Below the pieces are notes generated by a model, which worked only from the letters and a program-made list of their open reading frames with translations, was not told the DNA's origin and searched no databases. From the NCBI GenBank assembly GCA_002029295.1, contig MZGW01000004.1, positions 95,073 to 159,072 of the forward strand: a DNA stretch of 64,000 nucleotides, given 5' to 3'. Shown piece after piece: positions 53,384 to 62,297 of the stretch (position 1 is its first letter; each line of letters opens with the position of its first letter). A program made the translations under genes and the position numbers. This DNA comes from Alkalithermobacter paradoxus (GTDB lineage Bacteria; Bacillota; Clostridia; Peptostreptococcales; Peptostreptococcaceae).

Positions 53384-54967
53384 GTGAAGACAATCTTGAA
53401 AAACGGCAAGATATATGTTGAAAAAAACAATTTCAAAGAAGCAATCCTTATAGAAGATGGAACTATAAAAGAAGTTGGTAGCAATGATGAAATACTTAAA
53501 AATAACGCTGATAATATAGTAGACCTTAATGGCAAAACTGTTTTGCCAGGATTCAATGACAGTCACTTACATATCACATTAGTTGGTGATGGAATGAGCT
53601 GTTGCGATTTAACAAAGGCAAGATCAATAAATGACGTTATTGAGCTAGGAAAGAAATTTATACGTGAAAATGAAGGAATAAAGGCTTTATATGGTCGTGG
53701 GTGGAATCAAGACTATTTTACTTGTGGTGAAAAGCGTATACTCAATAGATTCGATCTAGACAAAATATCCACCGAAATTCCAATTGTATTTGATAGAGTA
53801 TGCATACACCTTGCAGTAGGCAACACAAAGGCACTAGAGATATTAGGTGTAGATGAAAATACTGTTGTAGATGGTGGAGTTATTGATACGCTAAATGGTA
53901 TATTTACTGAAAATGCTACTAGCTTACTCCGCTCTGTTATACCAAAAAAAAGTGATGAAGACATAGAAAGAGAGTTTTTGATGGCTGCAAATTATGCACT
54001 CAGTCTTGGCATAACTTCAGTACAGTCATGTGATATTATGGGCGAAGATTTTGAGAGAATGTTTAGGATTATAAATAATATCTACAAAGATAAGAAAGTA
54101 AAGTTAAGATATGGACATCAATATAATTTTCAGGATATAGATGACTTTAGATCTTATATTGAAACTGAACATAAAACTGGTAAATATGATGAAAAGTTCT
54201 TATCAAAAGGTGCACTAAAACTATTTAAAGATGGTTCATTAGGTGCTAGAACTGCTTTAATGCTAGATGATTACAAAGATGATCAAGGGAATAGGGGTGT
54301 GGCAGCACTAAGTGATGAGCAGCTACAAAAGTTATGTGATTTAGCAACAGAAAATGGAATTAGGGTAATAACTCATGCTATAGGTGATGGAGCTATAGAA
54401 AGTGTAATAAATGCTTATGAAAGTACTATGAAAGATGGCGTGAACCTTCTTAGACACGGTATAGTTCATTGTCAAATAACAAGTAAGAAGCAACTTGAGA
54501 GAATTGCTAAATTAAATATTCCTGTTATGTATCAGCCTATTTTCTTAGATTACGATATGAATATTGTCGAAGATAGAGTAGGAAAGGAACTTGCAAGTAC
54601 ATCTTATGCTTTCAATACTTTATACAAATTAGGAGCTCCTGTAAGTTTGAGCACAGATGCTCCCGTAGAAGAGTGTAATCCATTTTCAAATATCTACTGC
54701 GCTGTTACAAGACAAAGTATATCAGGCAAGCCTGTAGGAGGATTTTATCCAAATGAAAAGATGGAGCTTGAAGATGCTATTGATGCATATACATATGGAA
54801 GTGCTTTTAATGAGTTTAAAGAAGAATTTAAAGGAAGATTAAAACCAGGGTATGTAGCAGACTTGATAGTATTAGACAAAGATATATTTACTATAGATGA
54901 AAAGTATATAAAGGATATCAAGGTTGAAAAAACAATGGTTGATGGAGAGTTTGTTTATGATTTGTAA
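53384..54967 (+). CDS. YtcJ-like amidohydrolase
   Basis: A 527-residue metal-dependent hydrolase of the amidohydrolase-3 family. Metal-site motif GFNDSHLHIT near residue 60, DGSLGARTALM (about 285), ITHAIGDGAIESV (about 330) and STDAPVEECNPF (about 425). The N- and C-terminal parts form the beta sandwich (ending in GYVADLIVLDKD). GTG 53384 follows AAAGGGGGA. Substrates of YtcJ-type enzymes are largely unknown (imidazolonepropionase-like or N-substituted amino acids). It stands alone. Confidence 0.88.
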   Translation: MKTILKNGKIYVEKNNFKEAILIEDGTIKEVGSNDEILKNNADNIVDLNGKTVLPGFNDSHLHITLVGDGMSCCDLTKARSINDVIELGKKFIRENEGIKALYGRGWNQDYFTCGEKRILNRFDLDKISTEIPIVFDRVCIHLAVGNTKALEILGVDENTVVDGGVIDTLNGIFTENATSLLRSVIPKKSDEDIEREFLMAANYALSLGITSVQSCDIMGEDFERMFRIINNIYKDKKVKLRYGHQYNFQDIDDFRSYIETEHKTGKYDEKFLSKGALKLFKDGSLGARTALMLDDYKDDQGNRGVAALSDEQLQKLCDLATENGIRVITHAIGDGAIESVINAYESTMKDGVNLLRHGIVHCQITSKKQLERIAKLNIPVMYQPIFLDYDMNIVEDRVGKELASTSYAFNTLYKLGAPVSLSTDAPVEECNPFSNIYCAVTRQSISGKPVGGFYPNEKMELEDAIDAYTYGSAFNEFKEEFKGRLKPGYVADLIVLDKDIFTIDEKYIKDIKVEKTMVDGEFVYDL

Positions 54968-54996
54968 GAGCTAGAAAAGAAGAAGTATAAAAGATA

Positions 54997-55026
54997 TTGA
55001 CATGACGTTTGAAAATATGATATATA
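54997..55026 (+). promoter_or_regulatory. Promoter of htpG
   Basis: TTGACA (54997-55002), 18-nt spacer, TATATA (55021-55026). The expected transcription start falls just ahead of the CIRCE operator. Confidence 0.65.
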
Positions 55027-55037
55027 AGAATTAGTTA

Positions 55038-55064
55038 TTAGCACTCTGTGAAAATGAGTGCTAA
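55038..55064 (+). promoter_or_regulatory. CIRCE operator (HrcA binding site) upstream of htpG
   Basis: TTAGCACTC (55038-55046), a 9-nt spacer TGTGAAAAT, GAGTGCTAA (55056-55064): an exact match to the CIRCE consensus TTAGCACTC-N9-GAGTGCTAA. Its place just after the promoter predicts repression by HrcA and induction by heat. Confidence 0.97.
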
Positions 55065-55100
55065 ATGCATTTAAAACATTATTGGAAGGGAGAGTTTAAA

Positions 55101-56975
55101 TTGGAGAAAAAACAGTTTAAGGCAGAATCTAAGAGACTGCTAGATATTGTGGTTAATTCAATTTATACTAATAGGGAGATTTTTTTAAGAGAACTTATTT
55201 CTAATGCTAGTGATGCAATTGATAAAATCTATTATAAGACTTTAGTAGATGATTCTTTAGTTTTTGAGAAAGACAATTACTATATAAAGGTAGTTCTGGA
55301 TAAGAAAAATAGAGTATTAAAAATTATAGATACTGGTATAGGTATGACTAAAGAAGAATTAGATGAAAACCTTGGAACTATAGCAAAGAGTGGGTCTTTA
55401 CAATTTAAAAAAGAAAATACATTAAAAGATGGATACGATATAATTGGGCAGTTCGGTGTAGGATTTTATTCAGCATTTTTAGTAGCTGATAAAGTTGCTG
55501 TTATAACTAAGGCATTTGGTAGTGACAAAGCTTATAAATGGGAATCTCAGGGTGTAGACGGATACACTATTGAAGAATGTGAAAAAGACTCTGTTGGTAC
55601 AGAAATTATACTTAATATAAAGGATAATACTGAAGATGAAAATTTTGATGATTATTTAGATGAGTATAGATTAAGATATATAATTAAGAAATATTCAGAC
55701 TTTATTAGATATCCAATTAAAATGGATATGAATAGAAAAAGACTTAAAGATGGCAGTGAAAATGAATATGAAGATTATATAGAAGAAGAAACTATAAATA
55801 GTATGGTTCCTATATGGAGAAAAAATAAAAATGAGCTTACTGATGAGGATTATAACAATTTCTATTTTGAAAAACACTATGGATTTGATAAGCCAATAAA
55901 GCATATGCATCTGAGTATTGATGGAGCAGTAAGATATAATGCAATTTTATATATTCCAGAAAAAATTCCATATGATTTTTATACTAAGGAATATGAAAAA
56001 GGTCTAGAGTTATATTCTAATGGCGTTTTAATTATGAATAAGTGTGGAGATTTACTTCCTGATTACTTTGGATTTGTTAAAGGTATAGTAGATTCAGAGG
56101 ATTTATCTCTTAATATATCTAGAGAGATATTACAGCATGATAGACAGTTAAGATTTATAGCTAAGAATATAAAGAATAAAATCAAAAAAGAATTAGAAAA
56201 TATGCTAAAGAATGAAAGAGATAAGTATGAGATTTTCTATAAATCATTTGGAAGACAACTAAAATATGGTGTATATAGTGATTTTGGGGCTAACAAAGAG
56301 GATTTACAAGATTTATTAATGTTCTATTCTTCAAAAGAGAAAAAGATGGTTACTTTAGATGAGTATATTTCAAGAATGCCTCAAGAACAAAAATATATCT
56401 ATTATGCAGCAGGGGAGTCAATTGAAAGAATTGACAAGCTTCCACAAACAGAAATTGTATCAGATAAGGGGTACGAAATACTGTACTTTACAGACGATGT
56501 AGATGAATTTGCTATAAGAATGATGATGAAATACAAGGATAAGGAGTTTAAGTCTGTATCAAGTGGGGATTTAGGTATAGAAAGTGAAGAAAAAACACAA
56601 GAATCTGATGAAAAAGAGAATAAAGAATTGTTTGAAGCTATGAAAGATATATTATCAGAAAAAGTAAAATACGTTAAGTCATCAAAGAGATTAAAAACTC
56701 ATCCAGTATGTTTATCAAATGATGGTGATTTGACAATTGAAATGGAAAAAATACTAAACTCTATGCCTACAGGTCAGAAGGTTGAAGCAGATAAAATATT
56801 AGAAATAAATGTAAATCACGATGTATTCAAATCTTTAAAAGAAGCTTATGAAAGTGATAAAGATAAGTTTAAATTGTATACAGATATACTATACAATCAA
56901 GCATTACTTATAGAAGGATTAACGATATCTGATCCTGTGGAATTTACGAACAACATATGCAAAATAATGAAATAA
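55101..56975 (+). CDS. htpG: Molecular chaperone HtpG (Hsp90)
   Basis: Bacterial Hsp90 (624 residues). GHKL ATPase motifs in order: [42 protein letters not shown]; the middle domain has NISREILQ and the C-terminal dimer domain ends [20 protein letters not shown] 55101 follows AAGGGAGAG; the frame upstream to 55065 abuts the CIRCE site and is not expected to be translated. In B. subtilis htpG is not controlled by HrcA, so the perfect CIRCE here is a regulatory difference. Confidence 0.96.
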   Translation: MEKKQFKAESKRLLDIVVNSIYTNREIFLRELISNASDAIDKIYYKTLVDDSLVFEKDNYYIKVVLDKKNRVLKIIDTGIGMTKEELDENLGTIAKSGSLQFKKENTLKDGYDIIGQFGVGFYSAFLVADKVAVITKAFGSDKAYKWESQGVDGYTIEECEKDSVGTEIILNIKDNTEDENFDDYLDEYRLRYIIKKYSDFIRYPIKMDMNRKRLKDGSENEYEDYIEEETINSMVPIWRKNKNELTDEDYNNFYFEKHYGFDKPIKHMHLSIDGAVRYNAILYIPEKIPYDFYTKEYEKGLELYSNGVLIMNKCGDLLPDYFGFVKGIVDSEDLSLNISREILQHDRQLRFIAKNIKNKIKKELENMLKNERDKYEIFYKSFGRQLKYGVYSDFGANKEDLQDLLMFYSSKEKKMVTLDEYISRMPQEQKYIYYAAGESIERIDKLPQTEIVSDKGYEILYFTDDVDEFAIRMMMKYKDKEFKSVSSGDLGIESEEKTQESDEKENKELFEAMKDILSEKVKYVKSSKRLKTHPVCLSNDGDLTIEMEKILNSMPTGQKVEADKILEINVNHDVFKSLKEAYESDKDKFKLYTDILYNQALLIEGLTISDPVEFTNNICKIMK

Positions 56976-56983
56976 CATTTATT

Positions 56984-57012
56984 AAAGAGCAGGAATTTCT
57001 GCTCTTTTTTTA
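56984..57012 (+). terminator. Terminator of htpG
   Basis: AAAGAGCAG (56984-56992) pairs with CTGCTCTTT (56999-57007) around GAATTT, then more T residues. Confidence 0.92.
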
Positions 57013-57080
57013 TGTAGAATAATAAATGTTTTAAAACAAATAATAATAGTAACTAGTATAAATAAAAAGAGGTGTGTATT

Positions 57081-57725
57081 GTGAAAAAATTACTTTATAT
57101 TACTTGTAACTCTAAACCAGAAAGCATTTCAGCAAGTAAAACTGTTGGTAGAGAATTTATAAATGCATTTCTAGAGATAAATAGTAACCTAGAATTTAAG
57201 GAATTAGATCTTTATCAGATGCATATTCCAAGGCTTAAGCACACGTATTTTGACTGCAAAAATGGTGTAGTCGATTCAAAAAATAATGATAGCTTATCAC
57301 AAGATGAAAAAAGAGAAATAGATAATATAATCCAGCTTGCGACAGAATTTAAAGATGCAGATATTTATGTAATAGCAGCTCCTATGTGGAATCTAATGTT
57401 TCCTGCACCACTAAAAGAGTATATTGACTGTATAATACAAAATGATATTACAGTAAAAATAGATGCAGATAAAATTAGTGGCTTACTAGATGATAAGGAA
57501 AGAAGCATGATTTACATTCAATCTTCAGGAGGAGGAATTCCTTGGCTTTTAGATGGAAAGATAAATCATGGTGGAAACTATCTAGAGGATTTATTTAAAT
57601 TTGTAGGTATCAAAAATTTCCATGAAATTCTTGTTGATAAAACAGGATACACAGGTGATAAACAGCATGAAGCTGTTGAAAAAGCTAAAGAACAAGCAAG
57701 AGCTCTAGCACAAAAGCTTTCATAG
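57081..57725 (+). CDS. FMN-dependent NADH-azoreductase/quinone reductase (AzoR-like)
   Basis: A 214-residue flavodoxin-like fold reductase: KKLLYITCNSKPESISASKTVG at the phosphate-binding end, APMWNLMFPAPLKEYID in the FMN pocket, and IQSSGGGIPW. Such enzymes reduce quinones or azo compounds by two-electron transfer. GTG 57081 is preferred (AGAGGTG upstream); an upstream GTG at 57072 overlaps that ribosome site. Monocistronic between two terminators. Confidence 0.88.
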   Translation: MKKLLYITCNSKPESISASKTVGREFINAFLEINSNLEFKELDLYQMHIPRLKHTYFDCKNGVVDSKNNDSLSQDEKREIDNIIQLATEFKDADIYVIAAPMWNLMFPAPLKEYIDCIIQNDITVKIDADKISGLLDDKERSMIYIQSSGGGIPWLLDGKINHGGNYLEDLFKFVGIKNFHEILVDKTGYTGDKQHEAVEKAKEQARALAQKLS

Positions 57726-57726
57726 A

Positions 57727-57756
57727 TTAAAGCCCCTATCATAGGGGCTTTAATTG
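57727..57756 (+). terminator. Terminator of the azoreductase gene
   Basis: TTAAAGCCCCTAT pairs with ATAGGGGCTTTAA with a single central base; the 3' arm has TTT. The loop is very tight. Confidence 0.85.
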
Positions 57757-57921
57757 TGATTTAAAATACTATTACATAATAAATATATTTTACATTGATA
57801 TAGTTTATAAAATATGTTATAAAACATATGTATATAGATTGTCTATAATATTGTAGTGCTAATCACATTTTATTAAATATTAATAAAGTGGATATGAAAT
57901 GAAGGAGAGAATAAAAAAAAT

Positions 57922-58632
57922 ATGGCTGCAAAATACAGAGTAATAGTAGATACTTTAGAAAAAGAACTTATAGAAGGGGTTTATATTGAAACGAAGAAGA
58001 TACCAACAGAAGAAGAACTGATGAGTAGGTTTGGGGTAAGTAGAAATACTATAAGAAAAGCTATAGAAGTTTTAGTAAGCAGAGGCTATTTGTATCAAGT
58101 TCAGGGAAGTGGAATATTTGTAAGAGAAGCAGCTTTTAAAGGATATGTTAATCTTGAAAGACTTAAAGGATTAACTACAGATTTTCCTACTAACAAAATT
58201 GAAACTAAAATAATTGATTTTAAGCTGACACATGCAGATAAAGATTTAGCCCAAAAAATGAGATGTGAAGAAGGAAGCTCAGTTTATTTTGTTAATAGAT
58301 TAAGAATGGTTGATGGTAAGCCGTTTGGAGTGGAGTATTCATACTTTAATAAAGCTATAGTTACATACCTAAATGAAGAAATTATACAAAAATCTATATA
58401 TGATTATATTAGGTATGATCTTAATTTAACTATAGGTTTTGCTGATAGAATAATATATGCAGATATAATAAGTGATAAAGATGCTAAAATTTTAGGATTA
58501 CCTAAAAATAGTCCAGCTTTAATAAATGATAATATAGTATTCTTAAATAATGGGGAAGTTTTTGATGTATCTAGGACTATACACCATTATAGAAATGTTA
58601 AATTATTAAAATTATCTAATTTTAGAGAGTAG
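57922..58632 (+). CDS. GntR family regulator (HutC/UTRA type)
   Basis: A 236-residue repressor. N-terminal winged helix (KIPTEEELMSRFGVSRNTIRKAIEVL, then GYLYQVQGSGIFVRE) and a C-terminal UTRA effector domain (MVDGKPFGVEYSYFN, TIHHYRNVKLLKLSNF). UTRA members next to PTS genes usually sense the phosphorylated sugar; here it precedes the beta-glucoside PTS operon and probably represses it. ATG 57922 follows GAAGGAGAG. The 166 nt upstream are AT-rich with no firm promoter assignment. Confidence 0.92.
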   Translation: MAAKYRVIVDTLEKELIEGVYIETKKIPTEEELMSRFGVSRNTIRKAIEVLVSRGYLYQVQGSGIFVREAAFKGYVNLERLKGLTTDFPTNKIETKIIDFKLTHADKDLAQKMRCEEGSSVYFVNRLRMVDGKPFGVEYSYFNKAIVTYLNEEIIQKSIYDYIRYDLNLTIGFADRIIYADIISDKDAKILGLPKNSPALINDNIVFLNNGEVFDVSRTIHHYRNVKLLKLSNFRE

Positions 58633-58641
58633 ATGAATAAA

Positions 58642-58683
58642 AAAGGATCTTAACTAAAAAACTTAGTTAAGATTCTTTTTTTA
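58642..58683 (+). terminator. Terminator of the GntR gene
   Basis: AAAGGATCTTAACTAA pairs with TTAGTTAAGATTCTTT (one wobble) around AAAAAC, followed by a long T run. Confidence 0.9.
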
Positions 58684-58702
58684 GTTGTGTCGAAAAAAAG
58701 TG

Positions 58703-58731
58703 TTTACAAAACGGGAAAACGATAGTACAAT
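58703..58731 (+). promoter_or_regulatory. Promoter of the beta-glucoside PTS operon
   Basis: TTTACA (58703-58708), 17-nt spacer, TACAAT (58726-58731). Confidence 0.65.
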
Positions 58732-58779
58732 AATATCAAGAAATATTTGTACCAATAAATTTAATACATACCAATAAAT
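58725..58779 (+). promoter_or_regulatory. Candidate GntR operator region of the PTS operon
   Basis: An inverted repeat GTACAA (58725-58730) ... TTGTAC (58747-58752) overlaps the -10 region, and TACCAATAAAT occurs twice (58750-58760, 58769-58779) at a 19-nt period, about two helical turns. Both could be repressor contacts for the adjacent UTRA regulator. Assignment is by position only. Confidence 0.45.
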
Positions 58780-58814
58780 AATCAAGCATACATTAATAAA
58801 AAGGAGGAGCTAAC

Positions 58815-59141
58815 ATGTCACAAAATATATCAATGGAGCAAATATTCACAATAATAGGTCTAGCAGGAGATGCTAAAAGTGGGTTTTATCAAGCATTCGA
58901 ATTAATTAAGAATAATGAATACGAAGAAGCAGAAAAACTAATAAAGGAAGCAAATGAAACTTTAACACAAGCACATAGAATACAAACAGAATTAATAACT
59001 TTAGAAGCGCAAGGGAATAAGTCAGAAGTAGGTGTTATTCTTATTCACGCACAAGATCATTTGATGAATGCTATTTTAACAAAAGAATTAATAAATCACA
59101 TGATATCAATGCAAAAGCAAATTAATGAATTAAAAAAATAA
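58815..59141 (+). CDS. PTS lactose/cellobiose-type IIA component
   Basis: A 108-residue helical IIA protein. The phosphorylated histidine is H78 in VILIHAQDHLM, with D81 as metal ligand. It passes phosphate from HPr to the IIB at 59162. ATG 58815 follows AAGGAGGAG. First gene of the operon IIA-IIB-GH1-IIC-kinase. Confidence 0.94.
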   Translation: MSQNISMEQIFTIIGLAGDAKSGFYQAFELIKNNEYEEAEKLIKEANETLTQAHRIQTELITLEAQGNKSEVGVILIHAQDHLMNAILTKELINHMISMQKQINELKK

Positions 59142-59161
59142 TATTTAAGGAGGATACCAAA

Positions 59162-59470
59162 ATGATAAGAATAGGGTTATTTTGTGCAGCTGGAATGTCT
59201 ACAAGTATGTTAGTTGAAAAAATGAGAAAAGTAGCAAAAGAAAAGGGCGTAGAAGCTACTATAAATGCTTACCCAGAATCTGAAATGGAAAAAAGAGTGG
59301 AAGAAATAGATGTAGCTTTATTAGGTCCTCAAGTTAAATTTATGCTATCTAAAGCACAGGGCATATGTCAGCCAAAAGGAGTGCCTGTTCAAGTAATAAA
59401 TACGATGGATTATGGAATGATGAATGGAGAAAAAGTTTTAAATGAAGCTATAAAAATGGCAAATAAATAA
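59162..59470 (+). CDS. PTS cellobiose-type IIB component
   Basis: A 102-residue IIB protein of the lactose/cellobiose family. The phosphocysteine is C8 in IGLFCAAGMSTSMLVEKM; LGPQVKFML and VQVINTMDYG are typical. ATG 59162 follows AAGGAGG. It hands phosphate to the sugar in the IIC at 60902. Confidence 0.94.
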   Translation: MIRIGLFCAAGMSTSMLVEKMRKVAKEKGVEATINAYPESEMEKRVEEIDVALLGPQVKFMLSKAQGICQPKGVPVQVINTMDYGMMNGEKVLNEAIKMANK

Positions 59471-59492
59471 GGCAGCATAGGAGGATTACAAA

Positions 59493-60902
59493 ATGAGATT
59501 TCCAAAAGACTTTTTATTCGGAGCAGCTTCAGCAGCTTATCAAGTTGAAGGTGCATGGAATGAAGATGGCAAGGGTGTTTCTAACTGGGATGTATTTTCT
59601 AAGATACCAGGAAAAACTTTTAATGGTACAAATGGAGATGTGGCAGTAGATCACTATCATAGATATAAAGAAGATATAAAGTTAATGGCTGAAATGGGAT
59701 TAGAGTCATATAGATTTTCAATTTCTTGGCCAAGAATAATACCAAATGGAGATGGTGAAGTAAATCCAAAAGGAATAGAATTTTATAATAATGTAATAAA
59801 TGAGTGTTTAAAGTATGGTATAGTTCCTTTTGTAACTCTTTATCATTGGGACTTACCTCAAGTGTTAGAAGAAAATGGTGGATGGACTAACAAAAAAACT
59901 ATAGATGCCTTTGAAAGATATGCACAGGTTTGTTTTGAAAGCTTTGGAGATAGAGTTAAACACTGGATAACTTTCAATGAAGCTGTTGTATTCTGTTCTT
60001 TAGGATATTTAACTGGAGCTCATCCTCCAGGTATAGTAAATGATGTAAAGAAGTATTTCCAAGCTACACATAATGTATTCTTAGCTCATGCTAAAGTAGT
60101 AAACAATTATAAAAAACTAAAGCAATACGGAGAAATAGGAATAACTCATGTATTCGCTCCAGCTTTTAGTGTAGATAATGAGCCAGATAACATATTTGCA
60201 GCAAAACATGCTAATGAGTACAATACTAATTGGTATTATGATCCAGTATTAAAGGGAGAATATCCATCTTATGTAGTAAATCAGTTGAAAGAAAAAGGAT
60301 GGCTTCCAGATTGGACTGAAGAAGAACTAGAAATTCTAAAAAATTCTGCAGATAAGAATGATTTTATAGGGCTAAACTACTATCAGCCAGGTAGAGTTAT
60401 GAAAAACTACGAGCCTGTAGTAGAATGTGAGCATACTAGAGAAAAGTCAACAGGAGCTCCTGGTAATGCATCATTTGATGGGGTTTACAAAACTGTAATG
60501 ATGGAAGATAAAAAATATACTAAGTGGGGATGGGAAATATCTCCTGAAGGATTATTAGATGGACTAAGAATGTTAAAAGAAAGATATGGAGATGTAAAAA
60601 TATACATTACAGAAAATGGACTTGGTGACGAAGACCCTATAATAGAAGGAGAAATAGTTGATATTCCTAGAATTAAGTATATAGAAGAACACTTAAAAGC
60701 TTGTAAGGAAGCGATAAAAATAGGAATAAACTTAAAAGGATATTACGCTTGGTCAGTGATAGACTTATTAAGCTGGCTAAACGGTTACAAAAAGCAATAT
60801 GGATTTATATATGTAGATCATAATGATAACTTAAATAGAAAGAAAAAGTTGTCATTCCATTGGTATAAACATATAATCGAGACGAGGGGAGAGGAATTAT
60901 AA
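59493..60902 (+). CDS. Family GH1 6-phospho-beta-glucosidase
   Basis: A 469-residue GH1 enzyme. Signature FGAASAAYQVEGAWNEDGKG, YHWDLPQVLEENGGW, acid/base E163 in TFNEAV and nucleophile E374 in ITENGLG. The phosphate-binding trio S427, K434 and Y436 (LLSWLNGYKKQYGF) has the spacing seen in 6-phospho-glycosidases, so the substrate is the phosphorylated sugar made by the neighbouring PTS. The residue after E163 is Ala where Pro or another residue is more usual. The stop overlaps the IIC start. Confidence 0.92.
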   Translation: MRFPKDFLFGAASAAYQVEGAWNEDGKGVSNWDVFSKIPGKTFNGTNGDVAVDHYHRYKEDIKLMAEMGLESYRFSISWPRIIPNGDGEVNPKGIEFYNNVINECLKYGIVPFVTLYHWDLPQVLEENGGWTNKKTIDAFERYAQVCFESFGDRVKHWITFNEAVVFCSLGYLTGAHPPGIVNDVKKYFQATHNVFLAHAKVVNNYKKLKQYGEIGITHVFAPAFSVDNEPDNIFAAKHANEYNTNWYYDPVLKGEYPSYVVNQLKEKGWLPDWTEEELEILKNSADKNDFIGLNYYQPGRVMKNYEPVVECEHTREKSTGAPGNASFDGVYKTVMMEDKKYTKWGWEISPEGLLDGLRMLKERYGDVKIYITENGLGDEDPIIEGEIVDIPRIKYIEEHLKACKEAIKIGINLKGYYAWSVIDLLSWLNGYKKQYGFIYVDHNDNLNRKKKLSFHWYKHIIETRGEEL

Positions 60903-62218
60903 TGAATAAGATAGAAAAAGTATTCGAAAAACTGATGCCTTACTTCTTGAAATTTGCTAATTCAAAGCCAACATTGGCTATAAAAGATGGATTTTTATTA
61001 ACGATGCCTCTTACATTAGTAGGATCTATATTCTTACTAATAGGTTGCATGCCAATACCAGGATGGGATAATATAATGACTAACACATTTGGTGCTGGTT
61101 GGGCTGATCCTATATGGCAAGTAGTAGGATCTACATTTGATATACTCGCACTAGTAGGGGTTTTCGGGGTAGCTTATACTTATGCTAAAAATGAAGGTGT
61201 GGAAGGTATTTCAGCAGGAGTTTTAGGAATAGTTTCTTTATTAATAGTAACTAATAGTTTTGTAATAACTGAAGCAGGAGAAAGAATAGGTGGAGTTATA
61301 CCTAAAGCATACATGGGTGGAAAAGGTATGATATCTGCAATAATTATAGGTATATCAGTTGGATATATTTATAGTTGGTTTATTAAAAGAGATATAAGAA
61401 TAAAAATGCCAGAAGGAGTACCACAAGGTGTTGCAAACGCATTCTCAGCACTTATACCAGGTTTTGCAATAATAACATTATCTTCAATTGTATTTTTAGT
61501 ATTCGATAGATTAGCAGGAGTTTCTTTCATAGAAGTAGTTTATGATGTTTTACAAACTCCAATACAAAATATGACAGATTCACTAGCAGGAGCAATACTA
61601 ATACCACTATTAATATCTTTATTCTGGTGGGGAGGTATACATGGTTCAGCTATAATAATGGGAATCATGGGGCCTATAGTTACAGCTAATGGACTTGCTA
61701 ATCAAGCAATAATTGACAGTGGAGCTGCTTTAGTAGTGGGAGAAAATGCAAAGATAGTTACAGCACAGTTTGTAGACCAATATTTAACATTTGGTGGTGC
61801 TGGATTAACTTTAGGTCTTGTTTTAGCTATGATTTTGCGTGCTAAATCAGCACACTTAAAACAACTTGGGAAACTATCTATAGTACCAGCACTATTCAAT
61901 ATAAATGAGCCAGTGTTATTTGGTATGCCAATAGTATTCAACCCATTAATGTTAATACCATTTATAGGTGCACCATTATTATCAAGTTTAATACTATATA
62001 CTTCAATATCATTAGGATTTATGCCTCCATTTGGTGCAGTAGTTGTACCATGGACAACACCACCAATTATAGGAGGATTTATAGTAGGTGGATGGAAAGG
62101 TGCTTTAATGCAAATTATAATAATTTTAATGTCTGCAAGTGTATACTATCCATTTATGAAAATGCAAGACCAAATATCTTACTCAGCAGAGTTAGAAGAA
62201 TCAGACGCTACTAAATAG
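60902..62218 (+). CDS. PTS cellobiose-type IIC permease
   Basis: A 438-residue integral membrane transporter with about ten hydrophobic segments. The N-terminal LAIKDGFLLTMPLTLVGSIFLL, the loop FWWGGIHGSAIIMG and the sugar-binding NINEPVLFGMPIVFNP are signatures of the lactose/cellobiose IIC family. It imports and phosphorylates a beta-glucoside such as cellobiose. It overlaps the GH1 stop by one base. Confidence 0.94.
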   Translation: MNKIEKVFEKLMPYFLKFANSKPTLAIKDGFLLTMPLTLVGSIFLLIGCMPIPGWDNIMTNTFGAGWADPIWQVVGSTFDILALVGVFGVAYTYAKNEGVEGISAGVLGIVSLLIVTNSFVITEAGERIGGVIPKAYMGGKGMISAIIIGISVGYIYSWFIKRDIRIKMPEGVPQGVANAFSALIPGFAIITLSSIVFLVFDRLAGVSFIEVVYDVLQTPIQNMTDSLAGAILIPLLISLFWWGGIHGSAIIMGIMGPIVTANGLANQAIIDSGAALVVGENAKIVTAQFVDQYLTFGGAGLTLGLVLAMILRAKSAHLKQLGKLSIVPALFNINEPVLFGMPIVFNPLMLIPFIGAPLLSSLILYTSISLGFMPPFGAVVVPWTTPPIIGGFIVGGWKGALMQIIIILMSASVYYPFMKMQDQISYSAELEESDATK

Positions 62219-62239
62219 ATTATATAATATTAACAAGTA

Positions 62240-62284
62240 TAGAATAGATTTATGTATGACCTACATAAGTCTATTCTATTTTTC
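62240..62284 (+). terminator. Hairpin terminator between IIC and the ROK gene
   Basis: TAGAATAGATTTATGTA pairs with TACATAAGTCTATTCTA (one wobble), then TTTTTC. The ROK gene begins 14 nt later, so read-through is likely needed to express it. Confidence 0.8.
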
Positions 62285-62297
62285 AAAGGAGGACAAA

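Noticed and set aside
55065..55100. N-terminal extension of htpG from ATG 55065
   Set aside because: It directly abuts the CIRCE operator and is followed by a good ribosome site and a TTG at 55101 that gives the normal Hsp90 N-terminus.
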